DNA from: Geodermatophilus aquaeductus
GTDB taxonomy: Bacteria > Actinomycetota > Actinomycetes > Mycobacteriales > Geodermatophilaceae
Length of the DNA stretch: 64,000 bases
Direction of reading: 5' to 3'
NCBI RefSeq assembly: GCF_900182545.1
Contig: NZ_FXTJ01000001.1
Location: 310,001 to 374,000 of the forward strand
A model generated the notes under the pieces. It saw nothing but the letters and a program-made list of their open reading frames with translations, did no database searches and was not told the DNA's origin. Shown piece after piece: positions 33,146 to 40,872 of this stretch; the stretch's first letter is position 1; every line of letters begins with the position of its first letter. A program made the position numbers and the translations under genes.

Positions 33146-33298
33146 TCAGCGCCCGCGGGCGGCGCGTCCGGGTGTCGACGGCGGCACGCGCGGGGGCTCG
33201 CGCCGGGCGCGGGGGCGGCGGGCCAGCCGGCGGACGGCGACCCCGCACGCGGCCGCCATCAGCAGGGCGAGCGCGACGAGGACCCAGGCGGCGACCAC
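33146..33298 (-). CDS. Small single-helix membrane protein
   Basis: This 50-residue frame starts at GTG 33298. It has one hydrophobic helix (VVAAWVLVALALLMAAACGV) followed by a strongly basic tail (RRLARRPRARREPPR), a layout in accord with the positive-inside rule. It fills an otherwise empty region and its stop touches the promoter of the upstream ORF. No homology is claimed. Confidence 0.4.
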   Translation of the reverse strand: MVAAWVLVALALLMAAACGVAVRRLARRPRARREPPRVPPSTPGRAARGR

Positions 33299-33366
33299 GA
33301 CGCCACGGTAGGCAGCCCGCCCGGCGGTGCGCGGGTGGACCCGCCGGGCCGGGGAGGATGAGCGCC

Positions 33367-34173
33367 GTGCCGTTCACGGGAAGCCACCCCGCGGCCGTGC
33401 TGCCGCTGCTGCGCACGGGCCTGCCGGCCTCGGCACTGGTCGCCGGGTCCACGGCTCCCGACCTGCCCTTCTACCTGCCGGTCGACCTCGGCGTGCCGAC
33501 CCACACCGCGCTGGCCGTCGTCACCACCGACGTCCTGCTCGGCGGCGCGCTCTGGGCGCTGTGGCACGGGCTGCTATCCCGTCCGGCGCTGGCCTGGGCA
33601 CCGGGGTCGGTGACCGCCCGGTTGCCCGCCGCGGCGGCGCCCGGGCTGGGCCGGCGGCTGCGCACACCCGCGCAGGGCGTCCGGCTGGTCACCGCCCTGG
33701 CCGCGGGCGCCGCCACCCACGTGCTGTGGGACGAGTTCACCCACCCCGGCCGCTGGGGCGCCGAGAACGTGCCGGCGCTCTCCGCCACCTGGGCCGGGGA
33801 GGCCGGCTACTCCTGGGCGCAGGACCTCAGCGGCGTGGTCGGAGCCCTGGTCCTGGCCGGCTGGCTGGCCCGCTGGTGGCGGCGCACTCCGGCGGCGCCG
33901 TCGGCGGGGTCGCGGCCGGGCTGGTGGCTGCCGTGGACGGCCCTCGCGGGAACCGCCGCCGTCGCGGGTGCGGTCGCGGCCACGGGCGCGCCGGACGTGC
34001 GGTCCGGAGCCGTGGCGGCCGCCTTCGCCGGCGGCGGCGCCGCCCTGGGGACCGCGGTCCTGCTGGCGCTGGCGGAGACGGTGCGCGCGGGGACCCGGCA
34101 GCGGGTCACGCCTCCTCGGGGTCCGCTCCCCGGACGGCGCGGCCGCCGTCGACCGGCAGCACCGCCCCCGTGA
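33367..34173 (+). CDS. DUF4184 family membrane protein
   Basis: This 268-residue protein starts PFTGSHPAAVLPLL, the diagnostic N-terminus of DUF4184, and has conserved GSTAPDLPFYL and THVLWDEFTHPGRWG with buried His and Asp. It has about six membrane helices. The family resembles membrane-bound metal-dependent hydrolases (YdjM/LexA-binding-like) but is uncharacterised. GTG 33367 is chosen because family members start with (M)PFT and GGGGAGG lies 9 nt upstream. Its last 68 nt overlap the convergent SDR gene. Confidence 0.85.
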   Translation: MPFTGSHPAAVLPLLRTGLPASALVAGSTAPDLPFYLPVDLGVPTHTALAVVTTDVLLGGALWALWHGLLSRPALAWAPGSVTARLPAAAAPGLGRRLRTPAQGVRLVTALAAGAATHVLWDEFTHPGRWGAENVPALSATWAGEAGYSWAQDLSGVVGALVLAGWLARWWRRTPAAPSAGSRPGWWLPWTALAGTAAVAGAVAATGAPDVRSGAVAAAFAGGGAALGTAVLLALAETVRAGTRQRVTPPRGPLPGRRGRRRPAAPPP

Positions 34174-34858
34174 CGAAGCCGGCCGCGTCCGAGAGCAGGA
34201 AGGCCACGACGTCGGCCACCTCCTCCGGCGTCCCGACGCGCCCGAGCGGGTGCAGGGCGACCATCTGCGCCTCGGTGCGGGCGGCCTGCTCCGGTCCCTG
34301 GCCGGCGAGCAGTGCCCGGTAGCGGGCGGTGTCGACCGACCCGAGCGCGACCGCGTTGACCCGGGTCCCCGACGGGCCGGCGTCGACCGCCAGCGCCCGG
34401 GTCAGGCCCTCGACGGCGGCCTTCGCGGTCGCGTAGGGCAGCGCGCCGCGCACCGGCCGCTGCGCCTGGTGGCTGGACACGTTGACGACGGCCCCGGCCG
34501 TGCCCGCGCGGGCGAACCGGCGGAGGGCGGTCGAGCACCCGGTCACCACCGGCGCGAGGTTGGCGACGACGAGGTCCAGGACCGCGCCGGCCGGGTCGCG
34601 GCCGAGCACGGCGTCCCGGAACACCGCCGCGTTGTTCACCCAGCCGGCCAGCGGACCGGCCGCCTCGGCCCGGTCGGCGGCCTCCTCGGCCACCGCCTCG
34701 TCGGCCGCGTCGCCCGTCACGGACACGAGCCCGGCCGCGGGCCGCTCCGGCGGGTCCCGGTCGAGCACGACGACGGTCGCGCCGTCGCCCAGCAGCCGGG
34801 CCGCGACCGCCCGCCCGATGCCGCGCGCGCCGCCGGTCACCACGTACGACCCGCCCAC
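34106..34858 (-). CDS. SDR family oxidoreductase
   Basis: This 250-residue classical SDR has the cofactor loop VTGGARGIGRAV, acidic D in VVVLDRDPP (NAD preference), NNAA, the catalytic Ser in VNVSSHQAQ and YATAKAAVEG, and a C-terminal SDAAGFVTGAVLPVDGG. The substrate is not predictable. The C-terminus overlaps the DUF4184 gene on the other strand. Confidence 0.88.
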   Translation of the reverse strand: MGGSYVVTGGARGIGRAVAARLLGDGATVVVLDRDPPERPAAGLVSVTGDAADEAVAEEAADRAEAAGPLAGWVNNAAVFRDAVLGRDPAGAVLDLVVANLAPVVTGCSTALRRFARAGTAGAVVNVSSHQAQRPVRGALPYATAKAAVEGLTRALAVDAGPSGTRVNAVALGSVDTARYRALLAGQGPEQAARTEAQMVALHPLGRVGTPEEVADVVAFLLSDAAGFVTGAVLPVDGGRAVRGADPEEA

Positions 34859-34886
34859 GGCGCCATCCTGGCCCCGGGCGAACGAC

Positions 34887-34920
34887 AGCGCCCCTCCCGG
34901 CCGGAGCCGGGAGGGGCGCT
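34887..34920 (-). terminator. Terminator of the sulfurtransferase operon
   Basis: AGCGCCCCTCCCGGC and GCCGGGAGGGGCGCT form a perfect 15-bp stem with a 4-nt loop, 14 nt after the DUF1416 stop in the leftward direction. Confidence 0.85.
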
Positions 34921-34934
34921 GCGGTGTCCTGCGG

Positions 34935-35228
34935 TCAGTCCAGGACGACGGTGGTCTCGGTCAGGCCGACCTCGGCGTCGACGAGGCGCTCACCGCGGCC
35001 GACGGGGGCCAGCGACCGCAGCTTCCACTTCCCGGGGGCGGCGAAGAAGCGGAACTCGCCCTCCGGGCTGGTCACCACCTCGGCGGTGAACTCGTCGGTG
35101 GAATCGAGCAGCCGGACGTACGCGCCGGCCACCGGGGCGCCGTCGTGCCAGACCTGACCCTGGATGACCGTCTGGGTGCTCAGGTCGATGCCGGCGAGGG
35201 CACCGCCCTGCTTGGGGGCTCCGCACAT
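34935..35228 (-). CDS. sseC: DUF1416 (SseC-type) protein
   Basis: This 97-residue protein begins MCGAPKQGGALAGIDLSTQ, the DUF1416 signature, and has a beta-rich Ig-like remainder (GQVWHDGAPVAGAYVRLLDS). It is consistently encoded directly after the CysA2-type sulfurtransferase in actinobacteria (sseC2-cysA2 in M. tuberculosis). The gap is 2 bp here. It is likely to assist sulfur transfer; the exact role is unknown. Confidence 0.88.
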   Translation of the reverse strand: MCGAPKQGGALAGIDLSTQTVIQGQVWHDGAPVAGAYVRLLDSTDEFTAEVVTSPEGEFRFFAAPGKWKLRSLAPVGRGERLVDAEVGLTETTVVLD

Positions 35229-35230
35229 GC

Positions 35231-36064
35231 TCAGGCGCCCTTCTCGATCGGGACGCCGACCAGCGAGCCGTACTCGGTCCAGGAGCCGTCGTAGTTCTTG
35301 ACGTTCTCGTGGCCGAGCAACTCGCGCAGGACGAACCAGGTGTGGCTCGAGCGCTCGCCGATGCGGCAGTAGGCGATGGTGTCCTTGGACTCGTCGAGGC
35401 CGGCGTCGGCGTAGAGCGCGCGCAGCTCGTCGTCGCTCTTGAAGGTGCCGTCCTCGTTGGCCGCCTTGCTCCACGGCACGTTCACCGCGGTCGGGATGTG
35501 GCCGGGGCGCTGCGCGCCCTCCTGCGGCAGGTGGGCCGGGGCGACGAGCTTGCCGGCGAACTCGTCGGGCGAGCGCACGTCGACGAGGTTCTGCTGGCCG
35601 ATCGAGGCGACGACCTCGTCGCGGAAGGCGCGGATGGAGGTGTCGGCGTCCTTGGCCTGGTACTGCGTGGCCGGGCGCTCGACGGTGTCCGGCGAGAGCG
35701 GACGGCTGTCGAGCTCCCACTTCTTGCGACCGCCGTCGAGGAGCTTGACCTGGTCGTGGCCGTAGAGCTTGAAGTACCAGTAGGCGTAGGCGGCGAACCA
35801 GTTGTTGTTGCCGCCGTAGAGGACGACGGTGTCGTCGTTGCCGATGCCCTTGGCCGACAGCAGCTCCTGGAACTGCTCCTTGCTGACGAAGTCGCGGCGC
35901 AGCGGGTCCTGCAGGTCGAGCTTCCAGTCGAGCTTGACCGCGCCCTCGATGTGGCCCTTGTCGTAGGCGCTGGTGTCCTCGTCGACCTCGACGAAGACGA
36001 TGCCGGGCTGGCCGATGTGCTCCTGGGCCCAGTCGGCGGTGACGAGCACGTCGTTGCGGCTCAT
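35231..36064 (-). CDS. cysA2: Thiosulfate/3-mercaptopyruvate sulfurtransferase (CysA2 type)
   Basis: This protein of 277 residues, the same size as mycobacterial CysA2, has two rhodanese domains. The catalytic Cys is in TIAYCRIGERSSHTWFVLREL, and the first domain has VLYGGNNNWFAAYAYWYFKLYGH. It moves sulfane sulfur from thiosulfate or mercaptopyruvate to acceptors such as cyanide or thioredoxin. The operon order is leader peptide, DUF4395, this gene, DUF1416. Expression is probably controlled by cysteine supply through the leader at 36591-36665. Confidence 0.93.
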   Translation of the reverse strand: MSRNDVLVTADWAQEHIGQPGIVFVEVDEDTSAYDKGHIEGAVKLDWKLDLQDPLRRDFVSKEQFQELLSAKGIGNDDTVVLYGGNNNWFAAYAYWYFKLYGHDQVKLLDGGRKKWELDSRPLSPDTVERPATQYQAKDADTSIRAFRDEVVASIGQQNLVDVRSPDEFAGKLVAPAHLPQEGAQRPGHIPTAVNVPWSKAANEDGTFKSDDELRALYADAGLDESKDTIAYCRIGERSSHTWFVLRELLGHENVKNYDGSWTEYGSLVGVPIEKGA

Positions 36065-36098
36065 GGGAGGTTCCTCCGTGTGGTGGGTGTACGGACGA

Positions 36099-36536
36099 TC
36101 AGGCGGTGCGGACGGGGCGGACCCGCCGGACGGTGAGGTACAGCTCGCAGCCGAGGCAGAAGCCGGTGGCCGCGTTGAGCAGGGCCGCGACGAGGGCGAG
36201 GCCCGTGGCGACGGCGCCGAGCACCGGCACCCCGAGCAGGTACCCCGCCACGCCGACGCCGGCGAAGACGAGCCCGACGAACTGGGCGAAGCGCACCGGC
36301 GCCTCGGGCTCGCGCTCCCGGGCCGGCCCCAGCCGCGGGGCGACCAGGGTGCGGAACAGCACCGCGTACGGCGCCGACCGCAGGCCGGCGGCCGCACCGA
36401 CGGCGAAGACGGCCGCCTGGACGGCGGCCAGCCAGCCGCTCGCGGTCAGCAGGACGACGGCGAGGACGGCACTGGTGACCCACGCGGCGAAGCGCGGGCC
36501 GCGCACGTCGACCGTGCGGGCAGGACTCTGCGACAT
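36099..36536 (-). CDS. DUF4395 family membrane protein
   Basis: This 145-residue protein has four hydrophobic segments, VRFAQFVGLVFAGVGVAGYLLG, and a C-terminal ATGFCLGCELYLTVRRV with a CxxC near the membrane surface. DUF4395 proteins are often encoded with thioredoxins and sulfurtransferases, so a thiol-redox or sulfur-trafficking role at the membrane is plausible. Confidence 0.85.
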   Translation of the reverse strand: MSQSPARTVDVRGPRFAAWVTSAVLAVVLLTASGWLAAVQAAVFAVGAAAGLRSAPYAVLFRTLVAPRLGPAREREPEAPVRFAQFVGLVFAGVGVAGYLLGVPVLGAVATGLALVAALLNAATGFCLGCELYLTVRRVRPVRTA

Positions 36537-36571
36537 GGATGGGCTCTCCGGACGGCGGTCAGGGCACGTCT

Positions 36572-36590
36572 GGGCGGAGCGGGGCCGCCC
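36572..36590 (-). promoter_or_regulatory. Hairpin directly after the cysteine leader stop
   Basis: GGGCGG and CCGCCC form a 6-bp stem starting at the base after the leader TGA. It may be part of an attenuator that responds to ribosome position on the leader. Confidence 0.45.
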
Positions 36591-36665
36591 TCAGGAGGCG
36601 CGACACAGGCAGCTGCCGACGCGGCACAGGTCGACTGTGCGGCGCGAGGTCAGCAGGGTGCCCAC
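36591..36665 (-). CDS. Cysteine-responsive leader peptide
   Basis: This 24-codon ORF encodes LLTSRRTVDLCRV followed by GSCLCRAS, with three Cys in the last 11 residues. It matches the actinobacterial leader peptides (xxLTSRRxVDLxRxxSxLC) found before sulfur-assimilation genes; in mycobacteria such leaderless Cys-rich ORFs act as attenuators. Here TACCCT (36677-36672) ends 6 nt before the GTG, so it too is leaderless. The DUF4395-cysA2-DUF1416 operon starts 54 nt downstream. Slow translation at the Cys codons when cysteine is scarce would raise expression of that operon. Confidence 0.85.
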   Translation of the reverse strand: MGTLLTSRRTVDLCRVGSCLCRAS

Positions 36666-36682
36666 GCGGCGAGGGTAGCCGA

Positions 36683-37126
36683 TCACGACCGGGCCCCCGT
36701 GTGGGCGTCGACAACGGCGGTGAGCTCCTCCGGCCGCGGGGCGCCGCTGCTGCGCCCGAGCAGCCGCCCCTCGCGGTCGAGGTAGAACAGCGTCGGCGTG
36801 CGCCGGACGTCGAGCTCGCGCACCGCCTCGAGGTGGCTCTCGGCGTCGACGTGGACGTAGGCCAGCCCCGGCCGGGTGGCCTGCAGGTGCTGCAGCCGCG
36901 CGCGCGTGGTCCGGCAGGGCCCGCAGAACGCGGTGGAGAACTGGACGACGGTCAGGTCCGCGTCGGCCGGGCGCACGCCCAGGCCCTCGAGCACCGCGGT
37001 GGGTCCGCCCACGCCCTCCTCCTCCTGCGCCGTGCGCAGCCGGCCGTCGCGGGTGCGCAGCCACCAGGACGCCGCGGCGGTGAGCACGAGCGCCACGGCG
37101 AGCACGGCCAGTCCGGTCCCGCTCAT
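36683..37126 (-). CDS. thiX: Membrane-anchored thioredoxin-like protein ThiX
   Basis: This 147-residue protein has an N-terminal membrane anchor (GLAVLAVALVLTAAASWWL) and a thioredoxin domain with the redox pair in STAFCGPCRTTRARL (C68, C71) and the cis-Pro loop RRTPTLFYLD. In mycobacteria thiX (Rv0816c) is adjacent to cysA2. ATG 37126 is chosen; ATG 37159 would add a short basic extension. It ends 18 nt before the leader-peptide start, so its transcript probably runs into that promoter region. Confidence 0.88.
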   Translation of the reverse strand: MSGTGLAVLAVALVLTAAASWWLRTRDGRLRTAQEEEGVGGPTAVLEGLGVRPADADLTVVQFSTAFCGPCRTTRARLQHLQATRPGLAYVHVDAESHLEAVRELDVRRTPTLFYLDREGRLLGRSSGAPRPEELTAVVDAHTGARS

Positions 37127-37170
37127 CCCCCGCACCAACCCGACCGTCCCGATGGGCATTCCCGCCCGCG

Positions 37171-37860
37171 TCAGGTCGCGCGCAGCACCGTGCCGGTGGC
37201 CTCGGCGGTCACGTCGACGCCGTCCTCGGCGGGCCGCAGACCGGTGAGCTGCAGGCCGAACGGCAGCTCGACGGGGTAGCGCAGGTCGAGCAGGTCGCTG
37301 GCCCGGTCGACGAGGACGTCCGGCACGTCGACGCCGGCCGCCTCCGCGTCCTCGACGTCGACCACGAGGTCCTGGCCGTCGAGGGACACCGTGCCGACGG
37401 CGGTGAGCGGCACGTCGCGGCCGAGCACCTCGACCGTGCGGGTCACGCGGAGCCCGTCGCCCTCGCGCGCCAGCGTGGTGTCGCCGCCGAGCTGGGCGGC
37501 CAGCAGCGCGTAGGACAGCGTCGCGGTGCCGTCCAGACGGTCGACCGGCACCTCCCGCACCGATCCCGACAGCGCGTCGGACAGCGGCACGTGCGCCCCG
37601 CGCAGGCGGACGTCGGCGCGGGTCCCCTCGGGCTGGCCGAGCTCGTCGGCGGTCAGGGAGATGCGGACGTCGTCGTAGGTGCCCGACACGGCCTGGGTCA
37701 TGAACGGCCACCCGCGGACGTCGACGTCAGGGGTCCCGGCCAGGCCACCCGCGTCGCGCAGCGCCTCGGCCACCCGGTCCTCGGCGACGCCCTCGGCGAC
37801 CGGGTCGGCCACGAGCGCGAGCACGACGAGCAGCGCCAGGACGACGAGGAGGGCGCGCAC
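37171..37860 (-). CDS. LmeA-like DUF2993 phospholipid-binding protein
   Basis: This 229-residue DUF2993 protein has an N-terminal signal or anchor (RALLVVLALLVVLALVADPVAEG) and then a lipid-binding TULIP-like fold with PFMTQAVSGTYDDVRISL. The mycobacterial counterpart at this locus, Rv0817c/LmeA, is a periplasmic phosphoinositide-binding protein needed for lipomannan maturation. Conservation of place supports orthology. GTG 37860 is four bases beyond the stop of the upstream membrane-protein gene. Confidence 0.85.
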   Translation of the reverse strand: MRALLVVLALLVVLALVADPVAEGVAEDRVAEALRDAGGLAGTPDVDVRGWPFMTQAVSGTYDDVRISLTADELGQPEGTRADVRLRGAHVPLSDALSGSVREVPVDRLDGTATLSYALLAAQLGGDTTLAREGDGLRVTRTVEVLGRDVPLTAVGTVSLDGQDLVVDVEDAEAAGVDVPDVLVDRASDLLDLRYPVELPFGLQLTGLRPAEDGVDVTAEATGTVLRAT

Positions 37861-37864
37861 CGGC

Positions 37865-38692
37865 TCAGACGACGGCCAGCGCCAGGAGCACCGGCGCGCA
37901 GACGGCCAGCGGCAGGACGGCCTCGACCGCGACACCCCCGGCCACGGCACCCCGGCCCCGCGACTCCCCGAGGACGGAGGAGGCGGCGGTCCCGGCCAGC
38001 GCGGCGACCAGGCCGAGCACCAGGCCGGTGGTGGTGCCGGAGACGACGTCGACCAGTTCCCCGGTGCCGCTCTCGAACAGCGCGACGACGACCCCGGCCG
38101 CGACGGCGGCCAGCAGCCCCGGCACACCGCGGTCGGACCCCTCGGCGAGGGCCGGCCGCGGCAGGACGGCGTCGACGAGGTGCCCGGCGACCAGCGCGGC
38201 GCCGACGACCAGCAGCGGCGAGCCGCCGACGCCGTCCTCGTCCCCCACCACGTCGGGCAGCAGGAGGAGCGCCAGCGCGCAGGCGGCCGCGACCAGCAGC
38301 GCGACGCTGGCGAGCGAGCCGACGACGTCGGTGCGCGGCGGCCGGCGCAGCATCTGGTGCAGCACGGCGGCGATCAGCGCGGGACCGAGCACGGCCAGCA
38401 GCAGCCCGGGACCGGGCGGGTCGCCGGAGGGGGCGAGCAGGCCGACGGCGAGGTCGGCGCCGACGGCGGCCGCGGCCCCGAGGACGGCGACGCCGACGGC
38501 ACCCGCCGGTGCGGTCGCGGGCAGCCAGCCGGCCACCAGGACCGCCTGCAGCACCAGGACCGCGGCCAGCCGGCCGTGCTCGCCGACCTGGTCCGGCGCG
38601 AGCAGCAGGAGCGCGACGGCGGCTCCCGCGACGACCGCGGCGGCGACGTGCCGCGCCCGGGCGGCGGGCCGGGTGTCCAGCGCCGTGGTCAC
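37865..38692 (-). CDS. Polytopic membrane protein of unknown function
   Basis: This 275-residue protein is highly hydrophobic (Ala, Val, Leu) with about eight to nine predicted helices, for example HVAAAVVAGAAVALLLLAP and GLVLGLVAALAGTAASSVLG. No family is recognised. The GTG has GGAGGGTGC just before it. It appears to be co-transcribed with the LmeA-like and ThiX genes, so an envelope role is plausible. Confidence 0.72.
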   Translation of the reverse strand: MTTALDTRPAARARHVAAAVVAGAAVALLLLAPDQVGEHGRLAAVLVLQAVLVAGWLPATAPAGAVGVAVLGAAAAVGADLAVGLLAPSGDPPGPGLLLAVLGPALIAAVLHQMLRRPPRTDVVGSLASVALLVAAACALALLLLPDVVGDEDGVGGSPLLVVGAALVAGHLVDAVLPRPALAEGSDRGVPGLLAAVAAGVVVALFESGTGELVDVVSGTTTGLVLGLVAALAGTAASSVLGESRGRGAVAGGVAVEAVLPLAVCAPVLLALAVV

Positions 38693-38879
38693 GCACCCTC
38701 CAGGCCGGGACCGCCCGGCAGCCCCGCCGGTGCCGTCGTCTCCCGCTCGTCCCGATCGTCGCAGACACCGCCCACGCGGCGCGCGCAGCGGCCGGTGCTC
38801 AGCGGCGTGTCCCGGGGGTCGCGGGATCCGTCACGCAACCGACACCCGGCGGTACGTGGGGTGACGGCAGCACGTCGGT

Positions 38880-38885
38880 TATCCT
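38880..38885 (+). promoter_or_regulatory. -10 element of glnR
   Basis: TATCCT lies 48 nt before the glnR ATG, giving a leader of about 40 nt. Confidence 0.5.
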
Positions 38886-38933
38886 GCTGTCTCGGTTCGA
38901 CAGCGCCGTCGACGCCCTCCCCGAGGAGACGAC

Positions 38934-39704
38934 ATGCGACTCGTGCTCATGACCGCGGCGCGTCAGGCCACGACCGAGGTGCTGCCCGCCCTGGGCCTGC
39001 TCGGCCACCAGGTGCGCGTCGTGGCCCCCGAACTGTCGAGCCTGCTCGACGGCGACTCCGGCGACGTGGTGCTCGTCGACGCCCGCCACGACCTCATCCA
39101 GGCCCGCACGCTGTGCGGCCTGCTGTCCTCCACCGGGGTCGCCTCCGCCCTCGTCGCGGTCCTCTCCGAGGGTGGGCTGGTCGCGCTGTCGGCCGACTGG
39201 GGTGTCGACGACGTCCTGCTCGACACCGCCGGGCCGGCCGAGGTCGACGCGCGATTGAAGTGGGCCACCGCCCGCCGGCTGGCCGCGGCCACCCCGGCCG
39301 ACGGCCCCGACGGCGGCGTCACCCAGGCCGGCGAGCTGGTCATCGACGAGCACAGCTACTCGGCCAAGCTCCGCGGCCGCCCCCTCGACCTCACCTACAA
39401 GGAGTTCGAGCTCCTCAAGTACCTCGCCCAGCACCCCGGTCGGGTGTTCTCCCGCGCCCAGCTGCTCCAGGAGATCTGGGGCTACGACTACTTCGGCGGC
39501 ACGCGCACCGTCGACGTCCACGTGCGCCGGCTGCGCGCCAAGCTCGGCACCGAGCACGAGGCGCTGATCGGCACCGTCCGCAACGTGGGCTACAAGCTCG
39601 ACCAGCAGGTCGCCGACGCCACCGCCGCGGCCGCCCGCGCCCAGGCCGAGGAGCCGGCCGCCCCCACGGTCGCCGGCGCCCGCGACGCCGCTCCGCTGCT
39701 CTGA
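38934..39704 (+). CDS. glnR: GlnR-type orphan OmpR-family nitrogen regulator
   Basis: The protein has 256 residues. The receiver domain keeps the Asp (D49 in VVLVDARHD) but the usual acidic pair near the N-terminus is absent ([17 protein letters not shown]), as in GlnR, which works without phosphorylation. The DNA-binding domain is strongly conserved ([53 protein letters not shown]). Rv0818 (GlnR) is at the same place in M. tuberculosis, followed by mshD. It should control glutamine synthetase and ammonium genes elsewhere. No partner kinase is present. Confidence 0.92.
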   Translation: MRLVLMTAARQATTEVLPALGLLGHQVRVVAPELSSLLDGDSGDVVLVDARHDLIQARTLCGLLSSTGVASALVAVLSEGGLVALSADWGVDDVLLDTAGPAEVDARLKWATARRLAAATPADGPDGGVTQAGELVIDEHSYSAKLRGRPLDLTYKEFELLKYLAQHPGRVFSRAQLLQEIWGYDYFGGTRTVDVHVRRLRAKLGTEHEALIGTVRNVGYKLDQQVADATAAAARAQAEEPAAPTVAGARDAAPLL

Positions 39705-40639
39705 GCACCGCCGCCGTCTCCGACACCGCGCGGCTCGACCCCGCGCGGACCGCGGCCGTCCTCGCGCTGCTGCGCGCGGCGGCCGCGGCCGACGGCGTGC
39801 GCCCGCTGTCGGAGGAGGCCGAGCTGCGGCTGCAGCACGGCGGACCGGCCGGCGGCCACGACGTCCTGGCCACCGACGCCGACGGCGCGGTGACCGGCTA
39901 CGCCCGCCTCGAGCTCGGCGACGGCACCGGGGACGCCGAGGCCGAGCTCGTCGTCGCGCCCGGCGCCCGGCGGCGCGGGACCGGGCGGGCGCTGCTCACC
40001 CGGCTCGAGGAGCTCGCCGGCGACCGCCCGCTGCGGGTGTGGGCGCACGGCGACTCACCGGCCGCCACCGCGCTGGCCACCGGGCGCGGCTACACCCGGG
40101 CCCGCGTGCTGCTGCAGATGCGCCGTCCCCTGGGCGACGCCGACCTGACCGGGGGCCCCGCCCTCCCGGAGGGCGTGTACGTGGCCGCCTTCCGACCCGG
40201 CCGCGACGAGGCGGCTTGGCTGCGGCTCAACGCCCGCGCCTTCGCCGCCCACCCCGAGCAGGGCGCGTGGACGCCGGAGGACCTGCGGCTGCGCGAGGCC
40301 GAGGCCTGGTTCGACCCGGCCGGCTTCCTGCTCGCCTGGCGCGGGGACCGCGACGCCGGCGGCACGCTGCTCGGCGCGCACTGGACCAAGGTGCACCCGC
40401 CGGGCGACGCCGGACCCGACGCCGTCGGCGAGGTCTACGTGCTCGGCATCGACCCCGACGCCCAGGGCCTGGGGCTCGGCAGGGCGCTCACCGTCCGTGG
40501 CCTGGCGCACCTGCGCGGCCGCGGGCTCGACGAGGTCCTCCTCTACGTCGAGGAGGACAACACCGCCGCGGTGGCCCTCTACGGGCGCACCGGCTTCACC
40601 CGGTACGCCGTCGACGTCTCCTGGCGGCGCACCCCCTGA
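39701..40639 (+). CDS. mshD: Mycothiol acetyltransferase MshD
   Basis: This 312-residue protein has two GNAT domains. The N-terminal one has [18 protein letters not shown] and the C-terminal one [23 protein letters not shown] followed by [28 protein letters not shown]. It makes mycothiol by acetylating Cys-GlcN-Ins. No ATG, GTG or TTG precedes the conserved N-terminus in frame. CTG 39701 overlaps the glnR stop (CTGA) and is the probable start; the next GTG lies inside the first domain. With mshA at 13.6 kb, two mycothiol genes are in the window. Confidence 0.88.
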   Translation: MSTAAVSDTARLDPARTAAVLALLRAAAAADGVRPLSEEAELRLQHGGPAGGHDVLATDADGAVTGYARLELGDGTGDAEAELVVAPGARRRGTGRALLTRLEELAGDRPLRVWAHGDSPAATALATGRGYTRARVLLQMRRPLGDADLTGGPALPEGVYVAAFRPGRDEAAWLRLNARAFAAHPEQGAWTPEDLRLREAEAWFDPAGFLLAWRGDRDAGGTLLGAHWTKVHPPGDAGPDAVGEVYVLGIDPDAQGLGLGRALTVRGLAHLRGRGLDEVLLYVEEDNTAAVALYGRTGFTRYAVDVSWRRTP

Positions 40640-40701
40640 GCGGGGTGCAAACGCTCCTTCCTCCCGCACACCCGGCACGCTCCGCCACCGGAAACGCGCC
40701 G

Positions 40702-40774
40702 GTTCACCGACTGGACGTGACGGCGTTCTCACCCGGTCGGGAAAGGCTCCGCGGGCGTTCACCGGCCGTTCATC
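40702..40774 (+). promoter_or_regulatory. PHO boxes upstream of pstS
   Basis: GTTCACC at 40702, GTTCTCA at 40724, GTTCACC at 40757 and GTTCATC at 40768 all fall on one 11-bp grid (offsets 0, 22, 55, 66). The last two form a complete adjacent repeat pair. This is the expected binding array for RegX3/PhoP-type regulators, 100-170 bp before the pstS start. Confidence 0.78.
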
Positions 40775-40872
40775 GAGCGACCCGGGACCGGCCACCTGGG
40801 CTCCCTACCGTCCCTCTCGTTGGTCCTCCCCTGCCCGGCAACGAGGTCCGGGCTCCTCCGAAAGGCACTGGC

